This document shows positions 43,877 to 54,381 of a stretch of 64,000 bases of DNA, one piece after another (the stretch's first letter is position 1; each line of letters begins with the position of its first letter). A program made the translations under genes and the position numbers. The notes under the pieces were generated by a model. That model did no database searches and was not told the DNA's origin. It saw nothing but the letters and a program-made list of their open reading frames with translations. The stretch is from Nitrospira defluvii (GTDB lineage: Bacteria > Nitrospirota > Nitrospiria > Nitrospirales > Nitrospiraceae): assembly GCF_905220995.1 (NCBI RefSeq), contig NZ_CAJNBJ010000001.1:1364001-1428000 (forward strand), in the 5' to 3' direction.

Positions 43877-44935
43877 ATGAGCCGTTGGCGTGGCATTATC
43901 GAAGAGTATCGGAAGTTTCTCCCGGTGACGGCTCAGACGCCGGTCATCACGCTGGGGGAGGGGAATACCCCGCTCATTCGCGCGGCGCGGCTGGCCAAAA
44001 AGATCGCACCGGGAGTGGATTTGTATCTGAAGTATGAAGGGATGAATCCGACGGGATCGTTCAAAGATCGCGGCATGACCATGGCTATTTCGAAAGCCGT
44101 GGAAGCCGGTGCCCGGGCGGTGATTTGTGCTTCCACGGGCAACACCTCTGCGTCGGCTGCCGCCTATGGTGCCCGGGCGGGCATTGCCGTGTATGTGCTC
44201 ATCCCAGCTGGGAAAATCGCGCTTGGGAAGTTGTCGCAGGCCATGATGCATCAGGCCACCGTGATTCAGGTTGAGGGAAACTTTGACCAGGCCTTGACGA
44301 TCGTGAAAGAGCTTTCGGCCACCTATCCCGTTGAATTGGTGAACTCGCTCAACCCCTTCCGGATCGAGGGACAAAAAACCGCGGCAATGGAGATTTGCGA
44401 CGACCTCGGTGATGCCCCGACGGTCCATGTACTTCCAGTGGGGAATGCGGGTAATATCACCGCCTATTGGAGCGGGTATCGTGAATATCGGGCTGCCAAC
44501 CAAACGACGCGGTTGCCTCGCATGATGGGATTTCAAGCTGCAGGGGCTGCACCGATCGTGCTGGGTCATGTGGTTGAAGCGCCGCAGACCGTGGCCACGG
44601 CCATCCGAATCGGCAATCCGGCCAGTTGGCAATCGGCGTTGACCGCAGTGAAGGAATCCTCCGGCGCCATTGATATGGTGACCGACGAAGAAATTTTGCA
44701 CGCCTACGCCCTGGTGGCTCGCGAAGAAGGCGTATTTTGCGAGCCGGCATCTGCGACCTCCGTGGCCGGAGTGATTAAGTTGAGTCAGGCCGGGCAATTA
44801 CAGGAAGGTACGACGGTCGTCTGTACGTTGACTGGACATGGTTTGAAAGATGCCGATACGGCGATTGGCATTTCACGTCAGCCTCAAACGGTGAAAGCAA
44901 CCCGCGATGATGTGGCCCGCCTCCTTCATGTCTGA
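43877..44935 (+). CDS. thrC: Threonine synthase
   Basis: This 352-residue PLP enzyme turns O-phosphohomoserine into threonine. K63 lies in [14 protein letters not shown], the PLP site. [19 protein letters not shown] and [16 protein letters not shown] are further markers of the short threonine synthases. I start at [11 protein letters not shown]; a GTG at 43871 is possible. hom lies upstream and an apgM-like gene downstream. Confidence 0.95.
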   Translation: MSRWRGIIEEYRKFLPVTAQTPVITLGEGNTPLIRAARLAKKIAPGVDLYLKYEGMNPTGSFKDRGMTMAISKAVEAGARAVICASTGNTSASAAAYGARAGIAVYVLIPAGKIALGKLSQAMMHQATVIQVEGNFDQALTIVKELSATYPVELVNSLNPFRIEGQKTAAMEICDDLGDAPTVHVLPVGNAGNITAYWSGYREYRAANQTTRLPRMMGFQAAGAAPIVLGHVVEAPQTVATAIRIGNPASWQSALTAVKESSGAIDMVTDEEILHAYALVAREEGVFCEPASATSVAGVIKLSQAGQLQEGTTVVCTLTGHGLKDADTAIGISRQPQTVKATRDDVARLLHV

Positions 44936-44953
44936 TTACTTCAGGAACATTGC

Positions 44954-46204
44954 ATGAAATATTTGATCCTGCATGCCGACGGGATGGCTGATCTTGCGTG
45001 TGCGGAGCTTGGTGGCAACACCCCGCTTCAGGCGGCGTCAACTCCATTCCTTGACCACATTGCCCAACGTGGAGAGGTAGGGCTGCTCAGTCTTCCCTCA
45101 GACGCGGGTGCTGCGGGCAGCGATGTCACGAGCGTCGCCGTGTTGGGGTATGACCCGAAAAAGTACTATCCGGGCCCTGGTCCGCTGGAAGCTGCGGGAT
45201 TGGGGGTGACGGTTGGTGAGCAAGATGTGGTGTTCCGGTGCACCATGGTGACGGTGCGTGGCGAGTCCTCGACCGGTGTCAAGGATCGGGCTGCTGATAT
45301 CAAGAAGTTAGGGCCACATGTCGTGATGGAGGATGCGACGGCGGGCCTCATCGATACGGAGCAGGCTCGCGAATTGCTGGATGCGGTCAACGAACAGCTT
45401 GGGTCGGAGAGCATTCAGTTTTACCCGGGGTCCGGTCATCGGCATCTCATGGTCTGGGTGGGGGGCAAATCCCGCGCGGCTTGTGTGGATCCTCAAGAAT
45501 TGGTTGGTCGATCGATTGCCGAGGCGTTGCCGAACGGTGATGGAGCCGATGTCTTGCGAAAGATTATGGACGCATCGTTTGTGATCCTGCGTGACCATCC
45601 GGTCAATGAAGAACGCGAGGCGGATGGGCTCAAGCCAGCCAATTGTCTTTGGTTGTGGGGGCAGGGCCGTGCCCCTCTCTGGCCGCCCTTGCCGGAACGG
45701 TATCAAGTCTCTGGCGTCGTGATCTCGCCGAGCGACGTGCACCGTGGCGTCGGGTTGTGTGCGGGATTGGATGCCGCAGAGTTGCCTGTTGACGGTGGTG
45801 AGGAAGCGGAGAAGTTTTCCGCTTGTGTCACTGCAGTCACACAAGAGTTGGCCAAGCGCGATTTTGTCTATCTTCATGCCGGTTTGTCCGATGACGTGCT
45901 GCATGCGACCAATGTTCAGGACAAGGTGCGGGCGATCGAACGTTTCGATACCCAGGTGGTCGGGCCGGTCCTTGCGGCGTTGGCCAAGTATCCGGCTCAT
46001 CGATTGCTGATTGTCTGTGATCCGGGTTTGTCACGAGGGCATGGAGCTGCGGCTCCCCCAATCCTCTATGCCCTTTGTGATAGTGCTGCCGCGCCACAGT
46101 CTGGCGCGACGACACGGTTCCACGAGCAGGACAAGACTATTGCCGGAAGCGCGCCGCGCGATGCCACGAAGCTCATGATCCGACTCTTTCCTCGTGGAGC
46201 CTAA
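44954..46204 (+). CDS. ApgM-type phosphoglycerate mutase family protein, candidate homoserine kinase
   Basis: This 416-residue protein belongs to the alkaline phosphatase superfamily branch of archaeal-type, cofactor-independent phosphoglycerate mutases. It opens [20 protein letters not shown], and the nucleophile-type segment is [33 protein letters not shown] and the late motif [14 protein letters not shown] fit the family. Within this family there is a subset annotated as a proposed homoserine kinase because it clusters with threonine genes where thrB is missing. Here it lies between thrC and lysC and no thrB is in the operon, so that role is more likely than glycolysis. Confidence 0.85.
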   Translation: MKYLILHADGMADLACAELGGNTPLQAASTPFLDHIAQRGEVGLLSLPSDAGAAGSDVTSVAVLGYDPKKYYPGPGPLEAAGLGVTVGEQDVVFRCTMVTVRGESSTGVKDRAADIKKLGPHVVMEDATAGLIDTEQARELLDAVNEQLGSESIQFYPGSGHRHLMVWVGGKSRAACVDPQELVGRSIAEALPNGDGADVLRKIMDASFVILRDHPVNEEREADGLKPANCLWLWGQGRAPLWPPLPERYQVSGVVISPSDVHRGVGLCAGLDAAELPVDGGEEAEKFSACVTAVTQELAKRDFVYLHAGLSDDVLHATNVQDKVRAIERFDTQVVGPVLAALAKYPAHRLLIVCDPGLSRGHGAAAPPILYALCDSAAAPQSGATTRFHEQDKTIAGSAPRDATKLMIRLFPRGA

Positions 46205-46209
46205 CACCT

Positions 46210-47445
46210 GTGTCACTCATCGTTCAAAAATATGGCGGTACGTCGGTCGGCAATGTCGAGCGGATTCATCGCGTAGCCGAGCGAGTGGAACGAGCCCGTA
46301 AAGAAGGACACCACGTTGTCGTCGTGTTGTCGGCGATGAGCGGAGAGACAGATCGGTTGCTCAAATTGGCGCATGAGATGACGAGTGCGCCGGATGAGCG
46401 TGAATTGGACATGCTCCTCTCGACAGGGGAGCGTGTGACCATTGCACTGCTGGCGATGGAGCTTCGTGGTCGAGGGGTCCAGGCGCAGTCCTTCACGGGT
46501 CGGCAGGTCGGCATTCACACCGATAGCGCCCACACCAAAGCACGAATCTCTCGTGTCTCGGCCGACCGTATCAAGGCGGCCCTGTCGCAGGGGACCGTTC
46601 CGGTCGTAGCCGGGTTTCAGGGGATCAATGCCAGTTCGGATGTCACGACGTTGGGGCGGGGCGGGTCCGATTTGACCGCCGTCGCCTTGGCCGCTGCGCT
46701 CAAGGCCGACCGCTGTATTATCTATACGGATGTGGATGGGGTGTATACCGCTGATCCGAACATCGTGCCGGCTGCGCGTCGTCTCGACAAGATTTCTTAT
46801 GAGGAAATGCTGGAGATGGCCAGTCTTGGGGCGAAAGTCCTTCAGAGTCGCTCGGTCGAGTTTGCGGCCAAATATTCCGTTCCAGTGGAAGTTAATTCAA
46901 GCTTCAAGGAAGGAAAGGGAACGCTCGTGACACGTGAAGATGCCGATATGGAAGGGGTCATGGTGTCGGGGGTGACGGGAGACCGCAATCAGGCCAAGAT
47001 TACGATTGTCGGGGTGCCGGATCGCCCGGGAATTGCCGCGCGAGTGTTCGGGGCCGTCGCGAACGCCAATATCGTCGTCGACATGATCATTCAGAATGTC
47101 AGTCAGGCCTCCATGACCGACATTTCGTTTACGGTGCCGAAGCCGGATTTGCGCAAGGCCGTGGATCTCGTCCAGCTTCTCTCGCAGGAGATCGGCGCCC
47201 GGTCGGTTGCAGTGACGGAATCGATCGCCAAGGTGTCCCTCATCGGTGTGGGCATGCGCTCGCATTCTGGCGTGGCAGCGAAAATGTTCGAGGTGTTGTC
47301 CCGCGAAGGCGTCAACATCATGATGATCAGCACATCCGAAATCAAAATCTCCTGCGTCATCGAGGAAAAGTATTTGGAGTTGGCGATGCGCACGCTCCAC
47401 ACGGCGTTCGGTCTGGATCGCGTGTCAGCGCCCGCATTGGGCTAA
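46210..47445 (+). CDS. lysC: Aspartate kinase
   Basis: This 411-residue enzyme phosphorylates aspartate at the head of the lysine, threonine and methionine pathways. It uses a GTG start 5 bp after the upstream stop. Motifs are [34 protein letters not shown] and [13 protein letters not shown]. Two C-terminal ACT domains ([18 protein letters not shown] and [20 protein letters not shown]) give allosteric control. Confidence 0.97.
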   Translation: MSLIVQKYGGTSVGNVERIHRVAERVERARKEGHHVVVVLSAMSGETDRLLKLAHEMTSAPDERELDMLLSTGERVTIALLAMELRGRGVQAQSFTGRQVGIHTDSAHTKARISRVSADRIKAALSQGTVPVVAGFQGINASSDVTTLGRGGSDLTAVALAAALKADRCIIYTDVDGVYTADPNIVPAARRLDKISYEEMLEMASLGAKVLQSRSVEFAAKYSVPVEVNSSFKEGKGTLVTREDADMEGVMVSGVTGDRNQAKITIVGVPDRPGIAARVFGAVANANIVVDMIIQNVSQASMTDISFTVPKPDLRKAVDLVQLLSQEIGARSVAVTESIAKVSLIGVGMRSHSGVAAKMFEVLSREGVNIMMISTSEIKISCVIEEKYLELAMRTLHTAFGLDRVSAPALG

Positions 47446-47511
47446 TCGTCCGGAACCGGCGATGGCCTGAGCCCTCGACAGATCCTGTCCGGCCTTGTTA
47501 CCCTCTAATTT

Positions 47512-49155
47512 ATGACACGTCGAACCACACCCTCCCGCCGCCCTCGTGTTGCGGAGCCTGTTTCGGTGCCGAGCCTCACTGCCACCCCGGCGTCGGCGCT
47601 GGAAATTTACGACACGACGTTGCGAGACGGTGCTCAGGCGGAGGACGTGAGTTTTTCCGTGGAGGATAAGCTCCGTGTGGCGCAACAGCTCGACGCACTC
47701 GGGGTGCACTTCATCGAGGGTGGATGGCCAGGGGCGAACCCCAAAGACATTGAGTTTTTTCGGAAAATCAAAACCGTTCCGCTTCGCAATGCGACCGTCG
47801 TGGCATTCGGCTCGACGAGGAAGGCCAGTAATTCTGTCCGTAAGGACAAGAACCTTCAAGCGCTGGTCGATTCAGGTACGCCGACCATTACGCTCTTCGG
47901 AAAGAGCTGGTCGTTTCAGGTGACGGATGCACTAGGGATCGCCCTCGCGAAGAACCTGGAACTCATTGAAGACTCTATTCATTATTTACGATCGAAGAAT
48001 CGGCGGGTATTTTATGACGCCGAGCATTTTTTCGACGGCTACAAAGCCAATCCCGACTATGCACTCCAAACCATCCGCCGGGCGATTGCCGGAGGGGCCG
48101 AGCGCGTGATCCTCTGCGATACGAACGGCGGCACCATGCCCTGGGAGATTCGCGAGATTTGCCGCGTAGTGAAGCAGGAGTGCCCCGTGCCGCTGGGCAT
48201 CCACGCGCACAATGACAGTGAGATGGCGGTCGCCAACTCGCTGGTGGCGGTGGAGTCGGGAATCGTACAGGTGCAAGGCACCATCAACGGGATCGGCGAG
48301 CGCTGTGGTAACGCCAATCTGTGCTCCATCATTCCGAACTTGCAGTTGAAGATGCAACGGCCGGCGCTCGGAGACAAACTGACCCATTTGAAGGATGTGT
48401 CGGGATTCGTGACGGAGATCGCTAATCTCATGCCGAACAAGCGGCAGCCCTACGTCGGGGATGCGGCCTTTGCGCATAAGGGGGGCGTGCACATTCATGC
48501 GGTCCTCAAGAACGCGGCCACCTATGAGCACATCGATCCCGCGGTCGTGGGCAACCGTCGCCGGATCCTCGTCTCGGACTACGCGGGCCGTAGCGGGCTG
48601 TTGGAGAAGGTCGAGGCCTATGGCATTTCGTTGACCAAGAACCATGTGAAACTGCAGGAGCTGGTTGAAACGCTCAAAGAGCGAGAAAGCCAGGGCTATC
48701 AATTCGAAGGTGCGGAAGGGTCGTTCGAGTTGCTGATGCGGAAGGCGATGGGCAGTCATCGCCCGTCCTTTCAATTGTTGGGCTTTCGCGTGATTGTCGA
48801 AAAAAAACAGGAACATGGGCTCCTGCTGTCGGAAGCGACGGTCATGGTGCAGGTTGGTAATGTGGTCGAACACACGGCGGCCGTGGGGGCTGGCCCGGTC
48901 AATGCGCTCGACCATGCGCTCCGTAAGGCGTTGGAGAAGTTTTATCCGCAGCTGCGTGAAGTGAAATTACTCGACTACAAGGTGCGAGTGTTATCGGCGG
49001 AAAAGGGAACGGAATCGAAGGTGCGGGTGTTGATCGAATCGGGAGATCACAAGGACAAGTGGGGCACAGTCGGGGTGTCAGAAAACATCATGGAGGCCAG
49101 CTGGCAGGCGCTGGCCGACAGCATCGAGTACAAGTTGCTGCTCACCGACCGCTAG
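47512..49155 (+). CDS. cimA: (R)-citramalate synthase
   Basis: This 547-residue enzyme condenses pyruvate and acetyl-CoA into citramalate for threonine-independent isoleucine synthesis. The TIM-barrel starts IYDTTLRDGAQAEDVSFSV, with metal ligands in LGIHAHNDSEMAVANS and GTINGIGERCGNANL. The C-terminal LeuA-like dimer domain begins near residue 420. The first 30 residues are a Pro/Ser/Arg-rich extension. Note that isoleucine made this way does not need threonine, so the operon serves both branches. Confidence 0.93.
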   Translation: MTRRTTPSRRPRVAEPVSVPSLTATPASALEIYDTTLRDGAQAEDVSFSVEDKLRVAQQLDALGVHFIEGGWPGANPKDIEFFRKIKTVPLRNATVVAFGSTRKASNSVRKDKNLQALVDSGTPTITLFGKSWSFQVTDALGIALAKNLELIEDSIHYLRSKNRRVFYDAEHFFDGYKANPDYALQTIRRAIAGGAERVILCDTNGGTMPWEIREICRVVKQECPVPLGIHAHNDSEMAVANSLVAVESGIVQVQGTINGIGERCGNANLCSIIPNLQLKMQRPALGDKLTHLKDVSGFVTEIANLMPNKRQPYVGDAAFAHKGGVHIHAVLKNAATYEHIDPAVVGNRRRILVSDYAGRSGLLEKVEAYGISLTKNHVKLQELVETLKERESQGYQFEGAEGSFELLMRKAMGSHRPSFQLLGFRVIVEKKQEHGLLLSEATVMVQVGNVVEHTAAVGAGPVNALDHALRKALEKFYPQLREVKLLDYKVRVLSAEKGTESKVRVLIESGDHKDKWGTVGVSENIMEASWQALADSIEYKLLLTDR

Positions 49156-49188
49156 CGCTGTTTTCCCTCCGTTCGGCACATATAATCC

Positions 49189-49217
49189 TTGACAGGCCAG
49201 GTAACCTCACGTAACTT
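49189..49217 (+). promoter_or_regulatory. Probable promoter of ihfA
   Basis: TTGACA (49189-49194), 17 bp, TAACTT (49212-49217). The -35 box is perfect and the -10 box is imperfect. The leader would be about 80 nt. Confidence 0.55.
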
Positions 49218-49300
49218 ATGGGGAAATTCTTTGTCTTGGACGCTCGACACCAAGAAGCACTTCCTAAGGAACGACGCTAGTGGACGGCGGGGGGAAAGGC

Positions 49301-49576
49301 ATGAGAAAGGCGGATATCGCGAACGAAATCTTCAAGCAGGTTGGAGTGTCTAAAAACGATGCAGCCGATATCGTCGAACTCGTGCTCAATCTGCTGAAGG
49401 GGGTGCTCCAAAAAGGCGATGCGGTCAAGATCGCGGGATTTGGAAATTTTGTCGTTCGAAGCAAAGGGGCCAGGAAGGGACGCAATCCTCGAACCGGTGA
49501 AGAAATCGGCATTACTCCCCGTCGAGTGGTGACGTTTCGTCCCAGTCAGGTCTTTAAGAAGTACGTCAATTCTTAG
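49301..49576 (+). CDS. ihfA: Integration host factor / HU-family DNA-bending protein
   Basis: This 91-residue protein has the HU/IHF fold: MRKADIANEIFKQVGVSKND, then VKIAGFGNFVVRSKGARKGR, NPRTGEEIGITPRRVVTFRP. The NPRTGE loop and the proline arm intercalate into DNA; the sequence fits the IHF alpha subunit best. I start at 49301 with GGGGAAAGG upstream; a GTG at 49280 would add seven residues. Confidence 0.92.
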   Translation: MRKADIANEIFKQVGVSKNDAADIVELVLNLLKGVLQKGDAVKIAGFGNFVVRSKGARKGRNPRTGEEIGITPRRVVTFRPSQVFKKYVNS

Positions 49577-49617
49577 TCACCATCTTGCCACGAGCACATG
49601 CAGCATGAGGACCGGTC

Positions 49618-49971
49618 ATGGGGAATGAGCCCAGACTGGGAAGTAAGGTTTTTTATAAGATCGGCGAAGTCAGCAAGATTTCTAAATTGCCGGCTTATGT
49701 CTTGCGGTTTTGGGAGTCGGAATTCAGCTTCCTGAGGCCCAAGAAAAGCCGCGGCAATCAGCGTCTGTATGTGCAGCGTGATGTGGATACAGTGCTGGAG
49801 ATTAAGCGAATGCTCTATGATGAAGGGCACACGCTGGCAGGCGTGAAGCGGTACTGGGCCCGTCGAGGACGGGCAACCGTTAAAAAGAGCGGCTCGCGGA
49901 AAGAACTGGCGCAACGTGTCAGGGGCGATCTCCAGGCGATCATCCGGATGATCGATTCACATTCCGCATAA
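49618..49971 (+). CDS. MerR family transcriptional regulator
   Basis: This 117-residue protein has the winged-helix N-terminus of MerR proteins ([39 protein letters not shown]). The C-terminal portion is a short basic helix ([20 protein letters not shown]) without metal-binding cysteines. It follows ihfA by about 40 bp, a pairing found in many bacteria; the target is unknown. Confidence 0.9.
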   Translation: MGNEPRLGSKVFYKIGEVSKISKLPAYVLRFWESEFSFLRPKKSRGNQRLYVQRDVDTVLEIKRMLYDEGHTLAGVKRYWARRGRATVKKSGSRKELAQRVRGDLQAIIRMIDSHSA

Positions 49972-50033
49972 CTCGTTCCGGTGATGCGGGCGGCTGCGTC
50001 CAACCGTGTAGGTCACATCGATGTCGGTCGTGT

Positions 50034-50110
50034 CGGGGCGTAGCGCAGCCCGGTAGCGCACTCGCTTGGGGTGCGAGGGGTCGTGGGTTCAAATCCCGCC
50101 GCCCCGACCA
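50034..50110 (+). tRNA. tRNA-Pro (anticodon GGG)
   Basis: The 77-nt gene includes an encoded CCA. The acceptor stem CGGGGCG pairs with CGCCCCG; the anticodon stem CTCGC / GCGAG encloses TTGGGGT, so the anticodon at 50068-50070 is GGG. The T-arm is GTGGG-TTCAAAT-CCCGC with one wobble pair. Confidence 0.96.
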
Positions 50111-50273
50111 TCGGCATGATGTTGTCCAGCACGCACTGTCCTGAGGCACGTTGAGAACTGCGACCGATTATGCGCGCGCCTGTGTGAGTGTGCTCCCCTC
50201 TCTTGTCACTCCCCTTATTCCGACGGTTCCGATTCTCCCCTTTCTTCACGGGCTCGATACATAAGGAGCAGGC

Positions 50274-51089
50274 GTGGCGCGTGTACGGATTCTTGTAACC
50301 AACGACGATGGGATTGCGTCTCCCGGGATTCATGCAGTGGCAACCGCACTCGGTGCGTTGGGAGAGGTATGGATTGTCGCCCCGGATCGGGAGCGGACTG
50401 CGGTCGGGCATGCGGTGACCTTGCACAAGCCGCTCCGCATCACCAAAATGGCCCCTCGGGTGTTCATGGTCAACGGGACCCCGGTGGATTGTGTCAATCT
50501 TGCGCTCGTGAAGGTCTTGCCGGACAAGCCTGCCCTCATCGTGTCGGGGATCAATCGCGGCGTCAATCTCGGTGATGATGTCATGTATTCCGGCACGGTG
50601 TCGGGTGCCTTGGAAGGGACGATTCTCGGTATTCCTTCTGTGGCCGTCTCTCAGGAAGGTGAAGACACATTTCGTTTTGAGGTCGGAGCCCGATATGCAA
50701 CTCGGGTGGCGTCAGAAGTATTGGCGCACGGCTTGCCGCCGGAAACCATCTTGAATGTGAATATCCCTGATGTTCCCTTGCGTGGAATCAAGGGGGTCAA
50801 GGTGACCTGTCTCAGTCGGCGCCGCTTCAACAATCCCATCGTGGAGAAGGTTGATCCGAGGGGGCGAAAGTATTATTGGATCGCCGGGACTCGGCAATCG
50901 TGGAGTCGGCAAAAAGACGCCGATCATGAAGCCCTGGCGCGTCATATGGTCTCCGTGACACCGATCCGCCTCGATACAACCCATCACGCCATGTTGGATC
51001 ACTTCAAAGCCTGGGAGGGGACGCTTTCGCGCCCGCTCGTGAGCCGGCCCCGCGGGCGTCGGCGTGTGCCAGGGAGGTCCCGTGTATGA
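50274..51089 (+). CDS. surE: 5'/3'-nucleotidase SurE
   Basis: This 271-residue survival protein dephosphorylates nucleoside monophosphates. Metal-binding residues lie in ILVTNDDGIASPGIHA, and VSGINRGVNLGDDVMYSGTV is the other family motif. The GTG start follows ATAAGGAGCAGGC. The C-terminus is an Arg-rich tail (RPRGRRRVPGRSRV). Its stop overlaps the next gene by 4 bp. Confidence 0.94.
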   Translation: MARVRILVTNDDGIASPGIHAVATALGALGEVWIVAPDRERTAVGHAVTLHKPLRITKMAPRVFMVNGTPVDCVNLALVKVLPDKPALIVSGINRGVNLGDDVMYSGTVSGALEGTILGIPSVAVSQEGEDTFRFEVGARYATRVASEVLAHGLPPETILNVNIPDVPLRGIKGVKVTCLSRRRFNNPIVEKVDPRGRKYYWIAGTRQSWSRQKDADHEALARHMVSVTPIRLDTTHHAMLDHFKAWEGTLSRPLVSRPRGRRRVPGRSRV

Positions 51090-51721
51090 GCGGCCTGATC
51101 GAGTGGTTGATCGAGGTGCTCGGGCGATTCGTCATTGCGACGATTTCGACGTTCGGCTACACCGGTATCGTGATTACGATGGCGATCGAAAGCGCCTGCA
51201 TTCCCCTGCCGAGTGAAATCATCATGCCCTTCTCCGGTTACCTGGTTTCCACCGGACAGTTTTCCTTGCTGGGAGTGACACTGGCCGGCGCGATCGGGAA
51301 TGTGCTTGGGTCGCTGGTCGCCTACTATGTGGGGGTATGGGGAGGTCGTCCGTTCGTCGAGCGCTATGGGCGTTATGTGCTCATTTCCCAGCAGGATGTC
51401 GATTTGGCCGACCGTTGGTTTGCCAAACATGGCGAGGCGGCGGTGTTGATCGGCCGGCTCTTGCCCGTGGTGCGAACATTCATCTCCCTCCCGGCGGGCA
51501 TCGCGCGCATGGACATCAAAAAGTTCGTGCTCTATTCGTTTGTTGGAGCGGTGCCCTTTTGTTACGCGCTGGCCTATGTGGGCTTGAAGATGGGGGAGCA
51601 CTGGAATCAGTTGCATCAGTATTTCCATCATGCGGATCTGGTGATCGGGTTGTGTCTCGCCCTGGGCCTCGGGTATTTTCTCTGGTCACACTGGCCGAAG
51701 CGCCGTGCATCTGTGGAGTAA
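51086..51721 (+). CDS. DedA family membrane protein
   Basis: This 211-residue multipass protein has the family motifs ESACIPLPSEIIMPFSGYLV and GRLLPVVRTFISLPAGIARM, with Arg in the second hairpin helix as expected for the half-channel fold. DedA proteins flip undecaprenyl phosphate or phospholipids. It is translationally coupled to surE. Confidence 0.92.
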   Translation: MSGLIEWLIEVLGRFVIATISTFGYTGIVITMAIESACIPLPSEIIMPFSGYLVSTGQFSLLGVTLAGAIGNVLGSLVAYYVGVWGGRPFVERYGRYVLISQQDVDLADRWFAKHGEAAVLIGRLLPVVRTFISLPAGIARMDIKKFVLYSFVGAVPFCYALAYVGLKMGEHWNQLHQYFHHADLVIGLCLALGLGYFLWSHWPKRRASVE

Positions 51722-51730
51722 TGACGGATT

Positions 51731-53191
51731 ATGCTGCGTGTCTACAATACGCTGACCGGTCACAAAGACCTGTTTAAACCAATGGCCCCCGGGAAGGTCC
51801 GCATGTACGTGTGCGGAGTCACGGTCTACGATTATTGTCATATCGGGCATGCCCGCAGTGCGTTAGTCTTTGATGTGTTGCGACGGTACCTGGAATATTC
51901 CGGCATGGCCGTGGAGTTTGCCAAGAACTTCACCGATGTCGATGACAAGATCATCAAGCGCGCCAATGAACAAGGGGTCAGTTGCGAGCACATCACGACG
52001 ACGTACATCAAGGCGTATTACGACGATATGGACAAGCTCGGAGTTCGACGGGCCACCCTTGAGCCGAAGGCGACGGAGCACATCGCCGACATTGTCGCCC
52101 TGGTGGAGACCTTGCTGGCCAAGGGAATGGCCTATCGCGTCGAAGGGGATGTCTATTTCCAAGTCGATCGGTACCCGGTGTATGGTCGCCTCTCCAAGCG
52201 CAAGATTGATGATTTGCAGGCGGGCGCGCGTGTCGACGTGGACGAGCGAAAACGTCACCCTATGGATTTTGCCTTGTGGAAAGGGAGCAAGCCCGGTGAA
52301 CCATCCTGGGACAGCCCGTGGGGCCCTGGCCGTCCAGGCTGGCATATCGAATGCTCGGCGATGGCGATGCGGCATCTTGGTGAGACCTTCGACATTCACG
52401 GCGGTGGGATGGATTTGATCTTCCCGCATCATGAGAATGAGATCGCGCAATCGTGCGGAGCGACCGGTAAAGAATTCGCGCGCTATTGGGTGCACAACGG
52501 ATTTGTGCAGATCAATCAGGAGAAGATGTCCAAGTCTTTGGGGAATTTCTTTACCATTCGCGAAATTTTCGACAAGTCTGAATGGCCCGATGCAGTCACA
52601 GGCGAGATGTTGCGATACTTTCTGCTCTCCACGCACTATCGCAGCCCGTTGGATTTTTCTGATCAAAGCCTGGCGGAAGCGAAGAATGCCCTCAATGGAT
52701 TCTACGACCTCTTCGACCGACTCAAGGAGACGGCTCCCGAGCAAGGAATCGCTGATCTGTCGTTGCGCGAGACAATGGCTCGAGCGCGGCAAGCCTTTGT
52801 CGACGCCATGGATGACGACCTGAATACGCCCAACGCTGTCGCCGCCCTGCAAAAGCTCCGCGGGGAAACCAACAAAGCTCTCGATGGCGGTTTGTCCGGT
52901 GACACGCGTCGGTTCGTCAGAGAAGAGTTTCGGAGCTTGGGCGCGGTGTTGGGTCTCCTGCAGTCCGACGACTGGCAGTTCAAGAGCCAACCGAAGCTGG
53001 TTGCTTCAGGGACATCTGACGGCGAGAAGGCAGGCCTGTCGGATGAAGAGATTGGTGCGAAGATTGCCGCGCGGCTGGCCGCGAAACAATCCAAGAATTA
53101 CAAGCTTGCCGACCAGCTCAGAGCCGAGTTGGCGTCCCAGGGCATTACGATTGAGGATCGACCGGATGGCACCAGCCGCTGGAAGCGATAA
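51731..53191 (+). CDS. cysS: Cysteinyl-tRNA synthetase
   Basis: This 486-residue class I synthetase has zinc ligand C28 in MYVCGVTVYDYC, HIGH at 37-40, and KMSKS near residue 265. The ending has the anticodon-binding and DALR-like regions. It is followed by rlmB, whose ATG lies inside the last codons of cysS (26 bp overlap). Confidence 0.97.
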   Translation: MLRVYNTLTGHKDLFKPMAPGKVRMYVCGVTVYDYCHIGHARSALVFDVLRRYLEYSGMAVEFAKNFTDVDDKIIKRANEQGVSCEHITTTYIKAYYDDMDKLGVRRATLEPKATEHIADIVALVETLLAKGMAYRVEGDVYFQVDRYPVYGRLSKRKIDDLQAGARVDVDERKRHPMDFALWKGSKPGEPSWDSPWGPGRPGWHIECSAMAMRHLGETFDIHGGGMDLIFPHHENEIAQSCGATGKEFARYWVHNGFVQINQEKMSKSLGNFFTIREIFDKSEWPDAVTGEMLRYFLLSTHYRSPLDFSDQSLAEAKNALNGFYDLFDRLKETAPEQGIADLSLRETMARARQAFVDAMDDDLNTPNAVAALQKLRGETNKALDGGLSGDTRRFVREEFRSLGAVLGLLQSDDWQFKSQPKLVASGTSDGEKAGLSDEEIGAKIAARLAAKQSKNYKLADQLRAELASQGITIEDRPDGTSRWKR

Positions 53192-53942
53192 TTCCCCGGA
53201 GCTGATTTACGGCCTCCATGCCGTTCGCGAGGCGCTCCGCGCCGGTGCTCGCCCGCTTCAACGGTTGTCCGTGCTGGGAACCGATCGACAGTTCGGCGAA
53301 ATCGTACGCTTGGCCAGGGAGCAGCGGGTTCCAGTGTACGTCGAGCCGCGCGTCGCGCTGGATCGCCTTGTTCCAGGGGGGCACCACCAGGGTGTCGTTG
53401 GGTTCGTGGCCGCGAAAGCTTATGCGGAGCCGGAAGACATCCTTGCTTCCGCTCGGGCGGTCGGCCACACGCCGCTGTTGGTATTGCTGGATGGAGTGGA
53501 GGATCCGCACAACCTCGGAGCGATTCTCCGAACGGCTGAAGCCTCAGGGGCCCAGGGCGTATTCATTCCAGAACGTCGTGCGGTGGGGCTGACCAGTGTG
53601 GTCGCCAAGGCTTCAGCCGGCGCCGTCGACTATATGCCTGTCGGGCGTGTCCCAAACCTTGCGCGATGGATCGAGCGTCTTCAGAGCGTGGGTGTGTGGG
53701 TGTACGCGTTGGATGCTGAGGCTCCGAAGTCGTATACACAGCTGGATTTTCGAGGCCCGATTGCATTGGTATTTGGGGGAGAGGGCAAGGGTGTGCGTCC
53801 CGGTGTTCGCGCTGCCTGTGATGATGCGGCGCAGATTCCCATGTTGGGGAAGGTCAGTTCCCTGAATGTTTCGGTTTCGGCAGCCGTCGTACTCTATGAA
53901 GCGGTGCGCCAGCGTCGAGAGGGGGGAGGCGGAACGGTGTGA
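53166..53942 (+). CDS. rlmB: 23S rRNA (guanosine(2251)-2'-O)-methyltransferase RlmB
   Basis: This 258-residue SPOUT methyltransferase has an N-terminal RNA-binding domain (LIYGLHAVREALRAG) and the trefoil-knot motifs LDGVEDPHNLGAILRTAEAS, VFGGEGKGVRP and SLNVSVSAAVVLYE. The start overlaps cysS, a common arrangement. The stop is 10 bp from the convergent LuxR gene. Confidence 0.95.
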   Translation: MAPAAGSDNSPELIYGLHAVREALRAGARPLQRLSVLGTDRQFGEIVRLAREQRVPVYVEPRVALDRLVPGGHHQGVVGFVAAKAYAEPEDILASARAVGHTPLLVLLDGVEDPHNLGAILRTAEASGAQGVFIPERRAVGLTSVVAKASAGAVDYMPVGRVPNLARWIERLQSVGVWVYALDAEAPKSYTQLDFRGPIALVFGGEGKGVRPGVRAACDDAAQIPMLGKVSSLNVSVSAAVVLYEAVRQRREGGGGTV

Positions 53943-53952
53943 GGCGACCGGG

Positions 53953-54243
53953 TTACCGGAGCTTCAACATTTTCCCTTGAATGGCAGCCTTGAGCAGTTG
54001 GGCGGTATTGGAGACCCGAATTTTCTTCATCATGTTTGCCCGATGGGCCTCAACGGTTTTGACACTGATTTTGAGGCGCTGCGCGATTTCCTTGTTCTTA
54101 AATCCAGTCCAGATCAGCTCAAGAATTTCCTGCTCCCGGGTGGTCAGCGCTTCCGGGCGTCGTTTGCGAGGGAGAGGGATCGGATCGGCGACTATGGCTT
54201 TGGTTCGACTTTTGGTGGTCCTGGCGGCTGTCGACATGTACAT
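53953..54243 (-). CDS. Single-domain LuxR-type regulator
   Basis: This 96-residue protein is a bare GerE-like helix-turn-helix: ALTTREQEILELIWTGFKNK, EIAQRLKISVKTVEAHRANM, MKKIRVSNTAQLLKAA. There is no receiver or ligand domain; the first 30 residues are Pro/Arg-rich. Such single-domain proteins act as dimers or partners of other regulators. It is divergent from the prepilin peptidase gene, with a palindrome between them. Confidence 0.85.
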   Translation of the reverse strand: MYMSTAARTTKSRTKAIVADPIPLPRKRRPEALTTREQEILELIWTGFKNKEIAQRLKISVKTVEAHRANMMKKIRVSNTAQLLKAAIQGKMLKLR

Positions 54244-54381
54244 CTAGCTCCACTTCGGGTAAAGGCAATTCACAGATTGAGGCCTGCGACCTCCCGTGCC
54301 CAAATCGATGCCGGATTATACGCAGTGCCTCGGGCGTTTGTAAATGGAAAGCGCCGGCCGGCGGGTCTGATGTTTCTCGTA

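Noticed and set aside
50034-50110. tRNA-Pro as an attachment site for an island
   Set aside because: No integrase or repeated tRNA end is found nearby; flanks are ordinary chromosomal genes.
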